Assembly: GCA_024709165.1 (NCBI GenBank)
Contig: JANJXF010000056.1
Location: 1-34,235 of the forward strand
DNA: 34,235 nt
From: Thiobacillus sp.
Lineage (GTDB): Bacteria > Pseudomonadota > Gammaproteobacteria > Burkholderiales > Thiobacillaceae
Reading direction: 5' to 3'
Part shown: positions 17,271-27,028 of the stretch, piece by piece
Layout: every line of letters begins with the position of its first letter
Numbering within the stretch: position 1 is the first letter of the stretch
Translations under genes and position numbers: made by a program
The notes under the pieces: model-generated
What the model was told of the DNA's origin: nothing
What the model saw: only the letters and a program-made list of their open reading frames with translations
Database searches by the model: none

Positions 17271-17651
17271 ATGAAACCGGCTGCGCGTCCCGTCGACTTC
17301 AATCCCTTGCGCATCCGTTTGCCGGTCACCGGCTGGGTGTCCCTGCTGCATCGCGTGTCCGGGGTGCTCCTGTTCACGGCACTGCCGCTGGGTGTGACGG
17401 GACTGACGATTTCGCTCGCGGGCGAGGATGGTTTCCAGCGGGTCACCGGATGGCTTGGTCATCCGCTCGGCAAATTTGCACTGCTCGGCTGGACCTGGGC
17501 GTTCGCGCATCATTTCTGCGCCGGACTGCGGCATCTCGCACTCGACATGCACTGGGGCACTTCGCTTGCCCGCGCGCGGCGCAGCAGCGTCGCGGTGCTC
17601 GTCTTATCCGGCGTGGTCGCACTCGCCGCCGCGTGGCGGCTGTTCGGATGA
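17271..17651 (+). CDS. sdhC: Succinate dehydrogenase cytochrome b subunit
   Basis: The 126-aa protein has three membrane helices. It carries the quinone-site motif [15 protein letters not shown] (Ser and Arg near residues 23-29) and the haem-ligand region [15 protein letters not shown] (~residues 82-96). SdhC and SdhD anchor complex II in the inner membrane and bind haem b and ubiquinone. Its stop overlaps the sdhD start by four bases. Confidence 0.95.
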   Translation: MKPAARPVDFNPLRIRLPVTGWVSLLHRVSGVLLFTALPLGVTGLTISLAGEDGFQRVTGWLGHPLGKFALLGWTWAFAHHFCAGLRHLALDMHWGTSLARARRSSVAVLVLSGVVALAAAWRLFG

Positions 17652-17992
17652 AGGTCACGGCGGGCTCGCACACCGGAACCGGGACCTGGCTCGTGCAGCG
17701 CGCCACTGCACTTGTGCTCGCACTTGCCATGCCGGTACTGTGCGCCTACGTTCTGGCCGCCGTGCCAGCCGATTTTGCTGCCTGGCGCGCGCTGTTTCAG
17801 CCGCAGGCGATGCGGGCGGCCTGCGTGCTGACGGCCGCGGCGCTGGCGCTGCATGCGTGGGTCGGCATGCGCGACGTGTTCATGGATTATGTGCGCCCGA
17901 CCCTGCTGCGCCTGACCCTGTATCTGGCCGTCATCGTGATCCTGGCGGGCAGCGTCGCCATGCTTGCGGCGACGCTGTGGAGCCTGCCGTGA
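17648..17992 (+). CDS. sdhD: Succinate dehydrogenase membrane anchor subunit
   Basis: A 114-aa protein with three membrane helices. It has an N-terminal [13 protein letters not shown] stretch, the haem-binding helix [18 protein letters not shown] (His ligand and the Asp-Tyr pair near the quinone site) and a last hydrophobic helix. Length and motifs are normal for SdhD. It overlaps sdhC upstream and sdhA downstream (GTGA), consistent with fixed subunit stoichiometry. Confidence 0.94.
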   Translation: MKVTAGSHTGTGTWLVQRATALVLALAMPVLCAYVLAAVPADFAAWRALFQPQAMRAACVLTAAALALHAWVGMRDVFMDYVRPTLLRLTLYLAVIVILAGSVAMLAATLWSLP

Positions 17993-19743
17993 ACCGGCGG
18001 CGTTTCGACGTTCTCATCGTCGGTGGCGGCGGCGCGGGACTGCGTGCCGCACTCGAACTGGCGCGCTCCGAATACAAGGTCGCGGTGGTGTCCAAGGTCT
18101 TTCCCACCCGCTCGCACACGGTGTCGGCGCAGGGCGGCATCACCGCCGCACTCGCCAATGTCGACGACGACCGCTGGGAATGGCACATGTACGACACCGT
18201 CAAGGGTGGCGACTGGCTCGGCGACCAGGACGCGATCGAATTCATGTGCCGCGAGGCGGCGAGTGCCGTTTACGAACTGGAGCACATGGGGCTGCCGTTC
18301 TCGCGGCTGGAAAACGGGAAGATCTACCAACGTCCGTTCGGCGGGCAGTCCAAGCACTTCGGCGGAGAACAGGCCACGCGCACCTGCGCCGCCGCCGACC
18401 GTACCGGGCACGCGCTGCTGCACACGCTGTACCAGCAGAACGTCCGGCATCGCACGCAATTCTTCGACGAATATTTCGCGCTCGATCTCGTACGCGACGC
18501 AGCGGGCTATTGCCTTGGCATCACCGCGCTCGGCATCGAGACCGGCGAGCCGGTACTCATCGAGGCGCGGGTGACGCTGCTCGCCACCGGCGGGGCCGGG
18601 CGCGTGTTCGGCAACACGAGCAACGCGCTCATCAACACCGGCGACGGGCTTGGCATGGTATTGCGTGCCGGCCTGCCGCTGCAGGACATGGAATTCTGGC
18701 AGTTCCATCCTACCGGCATCGCCGGTGTCGGTTGCCTCATCACCGAGGGCGCGCGCGGCGAGGGCGGCTATCTCCTCAATCGGCACGGCGAGCGCTTCAT
18801 GCAGCGCTATGCGCCGCGTGCGCAGGATCTTGCAGGACGTGACGTCGTTGCGCGCGCAATCGCCATCGAGATCGCCGAGGGACGCGGATGCGGGTCACAG
18901 GGAGATCATGTCGAGTTGAAACTCGACCACCTCGGTGAAGCTGCCATTGCGCAGAAACTTCCCGGCATCCGCGACCTGTCCATCCGTTTCGCCGGCGTGG
19001 ATCCGGCGCATGCGCCGATTCCCGTCGCGCCGACCGCGCACTACATGATGGGCGGCATTCCCACCAATCTGCACGGACAGGTCGTCGCACCCGCACATTA
19101 CGGCCCGGAGGAACCGGTGCCCGGCCTGTACGCCGTCGGCGAGTGCGCCTGCGTGTCGGTGCACGGCGCCAACCGCCTTGGCGGCAACTCGCTCCTCGAT
19201 CTCATCGTCTTCGGTCGCGCCGCCGGGCGCCACATGCTGGAGACTCTGCGCGACACTCCCTATCCGCGCCCGCTGCCTGAAGATGCGGCCGAGGCCAGCC
19301 GCGCGCGCCTGGCACGCTGGGACCGCAAGGGCAGCGAACGCGTCGCGGCGATCACCGCCGATTTGCGCCGCATCATGCAGAAGCATTGCGGTGTATTTCG
19401 TACCGACGCCCTGCTGCGAGAGGGACTCGACAAACTTGATGGGCTCGAGGCGCGCCTCGCTCAGGCCGGCATCGACGACCGCAGCCGCGTGTTCAACACC
19501 GCACGCATCGAGGCGCTGGAACTGGAAAACCTTCTCGCCGTGGCACGCGCGACGCTGGTCTCGGCGCTTGCTCGCACGGAAAGCCGAGGCGCGCATACGC
19601 GCGAGGACTTCCCGCAGCGCGACGACGAGCGCTGGCTGAAGCATACGCTGTACGTGCGCGAGGGCGACCAGGTCGATACCAAGCCCGTGCAACTGAAACC
19701 GCTGACGGCGGAGTCGGTCAAGCCGAAGGAGCGGGTGTATTGA
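17989..19743 (+). CDS. sdhA: Succinate dehydrogenase flavoprotein subunit
   Basis: The 584-aa catalytic subunit oxidises succinate to fumarate. Seen: dinucleotide motif [17 protein letters not shown], the FAD-attachment motif [27 protein letters not shown], the substrate motif [11 protein letters not shown] with RGEGGYL, and [13 protein letters not shown]. All expected active-site His/Arg residues appear present. GTG at 17989 is chosen because it overlaps the sdhD stop and gives the standard N-terminus. A 241-base segment with repeat-like hairpins (19744-19984) separates it from sdhB, although the other sdh genes overlap. Confidence 0.96.
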   Translation: MNRRRFDVLIVGGGGAGLRAALELARSEYKVAVVSKVFPTRSHTVSAQGGITAALANVDDDRWEWHMYDTVKGGDWLGDQDAIEFMCREAASAVYELEHMGLPFSRLENGKIYQRPFGGQSKHFGGEQATRTCAAADRTGHALLHTLYQQNVRHRTQFFDEYFALDLVRDAAGYCLGITALGIETGEPVLIEARVTLLATGGAGRVFGNTSNALINTGDGLGMVLRAGLPLQDMEFWQFHPTGIAGVGCLITEGARGEGGYLLNRHGERFMQRYAPRAQDLAGRDVVARAIAIEIAEGRGCGSQGDHVELKLDHLGEAAIAQKLPGIRDLSIRFAGVDPAHAPIPVAPTAHYMMGGIPTNLHGQVVAPAHYGPEEPVPGLYAVGECACVSVHGANRLGGNSLLDLIVFGRAAGRHMLETLRDTPYPRPLPEDAAEASRARLARWDRKGSERVAAITADLRRIMQKHCGVFRTDALLREGLDKLDGLEARLAQAGIDDRSRVFNTARIEALELENLLAVARATLVSALARTESRGAHTREDFPQRDDERWLKHTLYVREGDQVDTKPVQLKPLTAESVKPKERVY

Positions 19744-19984
19744 TGACAGGGTGTTCTTTTTACTTGAGCGCACGAAGCGCCCGTCTCGTTTCGCCTGCGG
19801 ACGAGTGGGTGGAGCGCCCGGCCGCACGTACCCAATCGGGAACCCGAAGGGCAGCGAGGCGGGGGCGCTTTTCTTTGGTTCCGTTCTTTGGCGAGACAAA
19901 GAAAGGAACTCGTCCAAAGGCGAAACCGAGCCTGTGCAATGTGGTATTGGTTGATCGGCGTATTGTCCGACGCGAGGATGGGGC
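19744..19984 (+). repeat. Repeat-like hairpin element between sdhA and sdhB
   Basis: This stretch has no gene. GTTCCGTTCTTTG (19878-19890) pairs with CAAAGAAAGGAAC (19897-19909) with one mismatch around a 6-base loop. An outer AGCGCCC (19813-19819) can pair with GGGCGCT (19863-19869). The TTCTTTGG..CAAAGAA pattern resembles dispersed intergenic repeats seen in many beta- and gammaproteobacteria. Its place inside an otherwise overlapping operon suggests a later insertion. It may affect the sdhA:sdhB mRNA ratio. No second copy is present in the window. Confidence 0.6.
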
Positions 19985-20680
19985 ATGAAATTCCGCCTCT
20001 ACCGCTACAACCCCGAATCCGGTGAGCCTCCGTTCATGCAGGACGTTGAGCTCGACATCGATCGTGCCGGCACGATGCTGCTTGACGCACTCATCGCCAT
20101 CAAGGCGCAGGACGAGACGCTCTCGCTGCGCCGCTCGTGCCGCGAGGGGGTGTGCGGCTCGGACGCGGTGAACGTCAACGGCAGGAACCGGCTGGCGTGC
20201 ATCACGCCGCTCGTCGAACTGAAGGAACCCGTGGAGGTGCGCCCGCTGCCGGGGCTGCCGGTGATCCGCGACCTCATCGTCGATATGCAGCCATTTTTCA
20301 GACAATACCGTTCGATCAAGCCCTGGCTCGTCAACGACGCCCCCGAACCCGAAGTCGAGCGCTTGCAGAGCCCGGAAGACCGGTCCAGGCTGGATGGGTT
20401 GTATGAATGCATACTGTGCGGCTGCTGCACGACGGCGTGTCCTTCATACTGGTGGAACCCGGAGACCTTCGTCGGCCCGGCGGGCTTGCTGCAGGCCTGG
20501 CGCTTCATCGCCGACAGCCGCGACGAGGCAAGCGCTGCGCGGCTCGACCATCTGGAAGATCCGTATCGGCTCTACCGTTGCCGCGGCATCCTGAACTGCG
20601 TTGACATCTGCCCGAAGGGACTCAATCCGGCCGAGGCGATCGGGCGCATCCGCACGCAACTGGTGAAGCGGCGTGTGTGA
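19985..20680 (+). CDS. sdhB: Succinate dehydrogenase iron-sulfur subunit
   Basis: The 231-aa protein carries the three Fe-S clusters that pass electrons from FAD to quinone. The [2Fe-2S] site is SCREGVCGSDAV with a distant NRLAC (Asp in the third ligand position, as in E. coli). The [4Fe-4S]/[3Fe-4S] part shows CILCGCCTTACPSYWWNP and CRGILNCVDICPKGLNP. All ligands are present. The start at 19985 follows GATGGGGC. The end overlaps sdhE by eight bases. Confidence 0.96.
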   Translation: MKFRLYRYNPESGEPPFMQDVELDIDRAGTMLLDALIAIKAQDETLSLRRSCREGVCGSDAVNVNGRNRLACITPLVELKEPVEVRPLPGLPVIRDLIVDMQPFFRQYRSIKPWLVNDAPEPEVERLQSPEDRSRLDGLYECILCGCCTTACPSYWWNPETFVGPAGLLQAWRFIADSRDEASAARLDHLEDPYRLYRCRGILNCVDICPKGLNPAEAIGRIRTQLVKRRV

Positions 20681-20959
20681 GACCGACGCTTCTGATCCGC
20701 TCGGCACGGACCTCGTGGCGGAGCGCCGCGATGGCATTGCATGGCGCTGCCGCCGCGGCCTGCTGGAACTGGACCTGCTGCTGGGTGGCTTTTGGGCCGC
20801 TCGCCGCGCTACACTCCGTCCTGAGGCAAACGCCGCGTTCGAGCGGCTGCTGGCCCTGCCGGACATGACTATCGTCGACATGCTGCATGGCCGTATGCAA
20901 GCTGGCGATGCAGAGCTGGCACGGCTCATTGAAGGCCTGCAACATTTTCGAGACGCAAA

Positions 20960-20963
<4 letters not shown>
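20673..20963 (+). CDS. sdhE: Succinate dehydrogenase flavinylation factor SdhE
   Basis: A 96-aa SdhE/YgfY family protein with the key [13 protein letters not shown] motif (RGxxE, residues ~28-40) and a helical C-terminal part ([13 protein letters not shown]). SdhE promotes covalent attachment of FAD to SdhA. The GTG start at 20673 overlaps sdhB, and the stop overlaps gltA (ATGA), so it is translationally coupled on both sides. The first ~22 residues are longer than in E. coli SdhE; a later start is possible but no better ribosome site is seen. Confidence 0.9.
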
Positions 20964-22255
<1,292 letters not shown>

Positions 22256-22272
22256 TCGCGACGGCTTGTCAC

Positions 22273-24969
22273 GTGAGCGCGTCCGACTGGCATTGGAGTA
22301 CCCCGCTGTATGCCGGCAACATGGCGTACCTGGAAACACTCGCCAACGATGCGCTGATACCGTGGCTGGAGCAGCCGTTGCCCGGTGGGACGCAGTGTGC
22401 CGACGCGGCACAGGTCGCGGTGCTTCGACTCATCAACGCCTACCGCTACCTCGGCGTGCGGCAGGCGGAACTTGACCCGCTGCGCCGCTTCGAACCGCCG
22501 CCCACACCCGAGCTCGATCCTGCGCACTACGGTCTCACCGAAGCCGACCTTGCACGCGAGTTCGAGACCGGCTCGCTGTGCGGGGTGGAGCGCACCACCC
22601 TGGCCGACATCTTGCATCGTGTACGCCGCGCCTACTGCGGACGCATCGGTTTCGAGTACATGCACATCACCGATGTCGCGCGCAAGCGCTGGCTTCAGGA
22701 ACGCATCGAATCGGCGCAGGGTCGTTTCGACGTATCCCGCGACCTGAAAGTGCGCCTGCTCAGGCGGCTGGTCGACGCCGAGACACTGGAGAAATTTCTC
22801 CATACCCGTCATGTCGGCCAGAAGCGTTTCTCGCTGGAAGGCGGCGAAAGCCTGATTCCCCTGCTCGACCTCGTGATTGCGCGTTGCGCTCGTCACGGCG
22901 CCAAAGAAATCGTGATGGGCATGGCGCACCGCGGGCGCATCAACGTGCTGGTGAACCTTATGGGGCGCACCGTCGACAGCCTCTACGCCGAACCGGCGAA
23001 CGGTGATCCCGACACCCCGCTGTCGGGCGACGTCAAGTATCACCAGGGCTTTTCCACAGACATCGCGACCGAACATGGCCCGGTGCACTTCGCCCTGGCA
23101 TTCAATCCCTCGCACCTGGAGATCGTGCATCCGGTGGTGCGCGGCTCGGTGCGCGCGCGCCAGGATCGCCGTGGCGACGTGCTCGGCTACGAGGTGGTGC
23201 CGGTCATCCTGCACGGCGACGCCGCGCTGTCGGGGCAGGGCGTGGTGATGGAAAGCCTCAACATGTCGCAGACGCGCGGTTTTCGCAACAACGGCGCCAT
23301 TCACATCGTCGTCAACAACCAGATCGGTTTCACCACCTCCGATCCGCGCGACGTGCGCTCGACGCTCTATTGCACCGACGTCGCCAAGATGGTCGAGGCA
23401 CCGGTTCTGCACGTCAATGGCGACGATCCGGAAGCGGTCGCATTCGCCGTGCAGACCGCAGTCGATTTTCGCTACACCTTCCACAAGAACTGCTTCATCG
23501 ACCTGGTGTGTTACCGGCGTCACGGCCACAACGAGCAGGACGAGCCGCTGGCCACGCAGCCCATGATGTACCGCCGCATCAACGCCCATCCGGGCACGCG
23601 CGTGCTGTATGCGCAGCGTCTGGTGGAGGAAGGGGTACTGACGCAGGCCCAGGCGGACGATCTCGTCGATCGATGTCGTGAACGACTGGAGCATGGTGAA
23701 TCGCTGAGCCCGCCGGCACCGTCCGATTTCAAGGAGACTTTCGGCACGCACTGGGGGCGCTTTCGCAGCAGAAATCCCGGCGAGGTGCCGACGGCGCTGC
23801 CGGCTGCGCGCCTGGATTTTCTGGGCGAGCGCGTCACCACGCTGGAGTACGAAATCGAGCTGCATCCGCGCGTGCAGAAAGTGCTCGACGACCGCCGCAG
23901 GATGCGTGCCGGCGAACTGCCGGTGGACTGGGGCTATGCCGAGACGCTCGCGTATGCCAGCCTGCTCGACGCCGGACACAGCGTGCGCGTGTCGGGGCAG
24001 GATTCGGCGCGCGGCACCTTCTTCCATCGTCATGCGGTGTGGCACGACCAGAAGCGCGAGCGGCGGCAGAGCGGCGTCTACGTTCCGCTCGAGCACATCC
24101 ACGAGCGCCAGGGCAGCTTCACCGTCATCGACTCGATGTTGTCGGAGGAGGCGGTGCTCGCGTTCGAGTACGGCTACGCAACGGCCGATCCCGACACCCT
24201 GGTGGTGTGGGAAGCACAATTCGGTGACTTCGCCAACGGCGCGCAGGTGGTGATCGACCAGTTCATCACCCGTGGGGAAGCGAAGTGGGGCCGCCTGTGC
24301 GGGCTCACGCTGCTGCTGCCGCACGGCTTCGAAGGGCAGGGACCGGAACATTCCTCGGCGCGACTCGAACGTTTCCTGCAACTGTGTGCGCAGGACAACA
24401 TCCAGGTGTGCGTGCCGACGCTGCCGGCGCAGATGTTTCACCTGCTGCGGCGGCAGATCGTGCGGCCGGCGCGCAAGCCGCTGGTCGTGCTGACGCCGAA
24501 GAGCCTGCTGCGCCATCCGGCATCGACCTCGTCGCTCGAGGATCTCAGTGCCGGCGCGTTCCGTCCGGTGATCGACGATCTGCGCGCGCCGCGTGCGGCG
24601 AAGCGTGTCGTCGCGTGCAGCGGCCGCGTGTGGTTCGATCTCGAGGCCGCACGCGCCGAACGCAGGCTGGACGATGTCGCGCTGCTGCGCGTCGAGCAGC
24701 TCTACCCGTTCCCGGAAACGGCGCTGCGCGAGATCCTGCATGGCTATCCCCGTGACGCCACCTTCGTCTGGGCACAGGAAGAGCCGATGAACCAGGGCGC
24801 CTGGTACCAGACCCTGCACCATCTCAACCACTGCACGCCGGAAGGGCGCCGCTTCCACTACGCGGGTCGCCCTCCGGCTGCGGCCCCGGCGTCGGGCTAT
24901 GTGTCGCGCCACCGCGCCGAACTGGAAGCGCTCATTCAGGATGCGCTGGAGACTCCGTATGCGAATTGA
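22273..24969 (+). CDS. sucA: 2-oxoglutarate dehydrogenase E1 component
   Basis: The 898-aa ThDP-dependent E1 decarboxylates 2-oxoglutarate and hands the succinyl group to the E2 lipoyl arm. Seen: [97 protein letters not shown] and the C-terminal [12 protein letters not shown]. It is somewhat shorter than the usual ~930-950 aa, mainly at the N-terminus. That N-terminal part starts [18 protein letters not shown] rather than directly with the canonical E2-contact segment. Start is GTG. It overlaps sucB by 11 bases. Confidence 0.95.
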   Translation: MSASDWHWSTPLYAGNMAYLETLANDALIPWLEQPLPGGTQCADAAQVAVLRLINAYRYLGVRQAELDPLRRFEPPPTPELDPAHYGLTEADLAREFETGSLCGVERTTLADILHRVRRAYCGRIGFEYMHITDVARKRWLQERIESAQGRFDVSRDLKVRLLRRLVDAETLEKFLHTRHVGQKRFSLEGGESLIPLLDLVIARCARHGAKEIVMGMAHRGRINVLVNLMGRTVDSLYAEPANGDPDTPLSGDVKYHQGFSTDIATEHGPVHFALAFNPSHLEIVHPVVRGSVRARQDRRGDVLGYEVVPVILHGDAALSGQGVVMESLNMSQTRGFRNNGAIHIVVNNQIGFTTSDPRDVRSTLYCTDVAKMVEAPVLHVNGDDPEAVAFAVQTAVDFRYTFHKNCFIDLVCYRRHGHNEQDEPLATQPMMYRRINAHPGTRVLYAQRLVEEGVLTQAQADDLVDRCRERLEHGESLSPPAPSDFKETFGTHWGRFRSRNPGEVPTALPAARLDFLGERVTTLEYEIELHPRVQKVLDDRRRMRAGELPVDWGYAETLAYASLLDAGHSVRVSGQDSARGTFFHRHAVWHDQKRERRQSGVYVPLEHIHERQGSFTVIDSMLSEEAVLAFEYGYATADPDTLVVWEAQFGDFANGAQVVIDQFITRGEAKWGRLCGLTLLLPHGFEGQGPEHSSARLERFLQLCAQDNIQVCVPTLPAQMFHLLRRQIVRPARKPLVVLTPKSLLRHPASTSSLEDLSAGAFRPVIDDLRAPRAAKRVVACSGRVWFDLEAARAERRLDDVALLRVEQLYPFPETALREILHGYPRDATFVWAQEEPMNQGAWYQTLHHLNHCTPEGRRFHYAGRPPAAAPASGYVSRHRAELEALIQDALETPYAN

Positions 24970-26116
24970 CGTGCGCGTACCCACCCTGTCCGATTCGGTC
25001 GCCAGCGGCACGCTGCTGCCGTGGCGCCGCCAGGTCGGTGACACGGTCGCGCGCGACGACACCCTGGTCGATCTGGAAACCGACAAGGTGATCCTGGAGA
25101 TTCCCGCCCCGGCATCCGGCACCCTGGTCGAAATCACCCGGCCGGAAGGAGAGTCCGTCGCTGCCGACGAGGTGATCGCCGTCATCGAGACCGGCGAGAA
25201 CGTGATCTCGAGCAGGCCAGCCGAAAAGCCAGGAGCGGCGAAAACGCCTGATCAGGCACGGACAGCTTCCTCTTCCTTGATGGAAGAGCGCGGGGGAGAG
25301 GGTGAAAGGACGTTGCCTGATGCGTCGCCGGATGCGTCCGCCTCAATGGGCGCAAGCCAATCATCCCCAGCCTCCGCCGGAACAGGGGAGGGTGCAAACC
25401 TTGGGCTGCGTGCGCCCACACCGATCAAACGCGAACCGATGTCGCGCCTGCGCCAGCGCGTGGCCGAGCGCCTCGTCGCGGCACAGCATACCGCCGCCCT
25501 GCTCACCACCTTCAACGAGGTCAATCTGGCACCGGTCAACGCGCTGCGACAGCGCTACAAGGCCGAATTCGAAGTGAGGCACGGCGTCAAGCTCGGCTAC
25601 ATGTCCTTTTTCGTGCGTGCGGTGTGCGCCGCGCTGCAGCAGTTTCCCATTGTCAACGCCGCCATCGACGGCGGCGACATCGTGTGGCACGACGACGCCG
25701 ACATCGGCATCGCCATTTCCACGCCACGCGGGCTGGTGGTGCCTATCCTGCACCGCGCCCAGGCCCTGACATCGGCCCAGATCGAGACCGCCATCGTCGA
25801 TCTGGGCCGCCGCGCGCGCGACGGCCGCCTCACCTTGGAAGAGCTTGCGGGTGGCACTTTTTCGATCACCAACGGCGGTGTGTTCGGCTCGCTGCTGTCC
25901 ACACCCATACTCAACCCGCCGCAGTCGGCCATTCTCGGCATGCACGCCATTCAGGAGCGGCCAGTCGCGGAGCACGGCCAGGTAGTGATCCGTCCGATGA
26001 TGTATCTTGCGCTCACCTACGACCATCGGCTTATCGACGGTCGCGACGCGGTGCAGTTTCTGGTCGCGGTGAAGGCGGCCCTGGAAGCGCCGGAAACACT
26101 GCTGGAGGTGTCCTGA
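24959..26116 (+). CDS. sucB: Dihydrolipoyl succinyltransferase E2, apparently lacking the subunit-binding domain
   Basis: The 385-aa protein has one lipoyl domain (residues 1-~80, lipoyl Lys 43 in [14 protein letters not shown]) and an intact catalytic domain (~155-385) with [27 protein letters not shown] and the active-site [12 protein letters not shown]. Between them, where E2 proteins carry the ~35-residue peripheral subunit-binding domain (a helix pair with GTGxxGRI), only a Ser/Ala/Gly/Glu-rich linker is present. Its DNA (about 25250-25400) looks like intergenic repeat: TCTTCC-TTGAT-GGAAGA, GGGGGAGAGGGTGAAA, AGGGGAGGGTGCAAACC. The E3-docking site therefore seems missing or replaced. The downstream gene is not lpd. 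Confidence 0.92.
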   Translation: MRIDVRVPTLSDSVASGTLLPWRRQVGDTVARDDTLVDLETDKVILEIPAPASGTLVEITRPEGESVAADEVIAVIETGENVISSRPAEKPGAAKTPDQARTASSSLMEERGGEGERTLPDASPDASASMGASQSSPASAGTGEGANLGLRAPTPIKREPMSRLRQRVAERLVAAQHTAALLTTFNEVNLAPVNALRQRYKAEFEVRHGVKLGYMSFFVRAVCAALQQFPIVNAAIDGGDIVWHDDADIGIAISTPRGLVVPILHRAQALTSAQIETAIVDLGRRARDGRLTLEELAGGTFSITNGGVFGSLLSTPILNPPQSAILGMHAIQERPVAEHGQVVIRPMMYLALTYDHRLIDGRDAVQFLVAVKAALEAPETLLEVS

Positions 26117-26117
26117 G

Positions 26118-26921
26118 GTGAGCGAGAACCTGGTCGAGATCCGTGATCTCCACTTTTCCTACGGTGAGCGGCCGGTTCTGCGCGGGGTGAATCTCGACAT
26201 TCCGCGCGGCAGGCTGGTCGCCATCCTCGGGGTGAGCGGCTGCGGCAAGACCACGCTCCTGCGCCATGTCGGCGGACAGCTGCAGCCGGCGCGCGGTCAT
26301 GTGAAATTCGACGGCCGGATCGTACACGAGCTCGGCAACGAGGCGCTCTACACGGTGCGGCGCAAGATGGGCATGATGTTCCAGGTGAGCGGCTTGTTCA
26401 CCGATCTCTCGGTATTCGACAACATCGCCTATCCCATGCGCGAGCACACCGACCTGCCGGAGGATGTGATCCGCGACCTGGTGTTGATGAAGCTGCACGC
26501 GGTCGGCCTGCGCGGCGCACGCGATCTGCGCACGGGAGAACTTTCCGGTGGCATGGAACGGCGTGTCGCACTGGCCCGTGCGATCGCGCTCGACCCGATG
26601 TTCATCATGTACGACGAACCCTTCGCCGGACTCGACCCGATTTCCCTCAACACCATCGCCAGCCTGATTCGGCGCCTCAACGATGCGCTCGGACTGACCT
26701 CGGTCGTGGTGACCTATGACGTCTCCGAGTCGCTCAAGGTGGCCGATTACGTCTATTTCCTTCATGACGGCGTGGTCGTCGCGGAGGGCGAGGCGGCAGA
26801 TATCGCCGATTCCGGCGATCCCTTCGTGCGGCAGTTCGTCCATGCCCGTCCCGACGGGCCGGTGGCGTTCCAGTACCCGGGCCGGCCATTCGCGGACATG
26901 GTCGGACTTGGCAGCGGCTGA
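26118..26921 (+). CDS. mlaF: MlaF-like phospholipid-transport ABC ATPase
   Basis: The 267-aa ATPase matches MlaF along its length: Walker A LGVSGCGKTTLLRH, LYTVRRKMGMMFQVSGLFTDLSVFDN, the signature ELSGGMERRVALARA, Walker B MFIMYDEPFAGLDP, and the MlaF-type tail RPDGPVAFQYPGRPFADM. MlaF powers retrograde phospholipid transport as part of MlaFEDB. Two oddities are seen. The H-loop His (VVxHDV) is Tyr here (VVTYDV). No mlaE/D/C/B genes follow, so it is an orphan in this window. Its GTG starts one base after the sucB stop, so it is probably read with the TCA operon. Confidence 0.88.
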   Translation: MSENLVEIRDLHFSYGERPVLRGVNLDIPRGRLVAILGVSGCGKTTLLRHVGGQLQPARGHVKFDGRIVHELGNEALYTVRRKMGMMFQVSGLFTDLSVFDNIAYPMREHTDLPEDVIRDLVLMKLHAVGLRGARDLRTGELSGGMERRVALARAIALDPMFIMYDEPFAGLDPISLNTIASLIRRLNDALGLTSVVVTYDVSESLKVADYVYFLHDGVVVAEGEAADIADSGDPFVRQFVHARPDGPVAFQYPGRPFADMVGLGSG

Positions 26922-26937
26922 TACCCCAGGCGGAAGG

Positions 26938-26964
26938 TTCAGTTTGCCGGCCAAGTGCCGATAA
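26938..26964 (+). promoter_or_regulatory. Strong sigma-28 (FliA)-type promoter
   Basis: TTCAGTTT (26938-26945), an 11-base spacer and GCCGATAA (26957-26964) match the flagellar sigma-28 consensus (TAAAGTTT-N11-GCCGATAA). The -10 matches 8 of 8 and the -35 6 of 8, with exact spacing. The start of transcription would be near 26971, leaving a ~58-base leader before the response-regulator gene. It is placed to drive the response regulator, kinase and PilZ genes as part of the motility regulon. Confidence 0.78.
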
Positions 26965-26983
26965 AACCTGAGAAATCCAGGAA

Positions 26984-27001
26984 ACCGCACCTTTGTGCGG
27001 T
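26984..27001 (+). promoter_or_regulatory. Leader hairpin before the response-regulator gene
   Basis: ACCGCAC (26984-26990) and GTGCGGT (26995-27001) pair perfectly around CTTT. It lies downstream of the sigma-28-type promoter and 27 bases before the start codon. It could be an early terminator/attenuator or the 3' end of mlaF transcription; the following bases are not T-rich. Confidence 0.45.
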
Positions 27002-27028
27002 ACGGACTCTTCGCAGGATCGCACGAAC

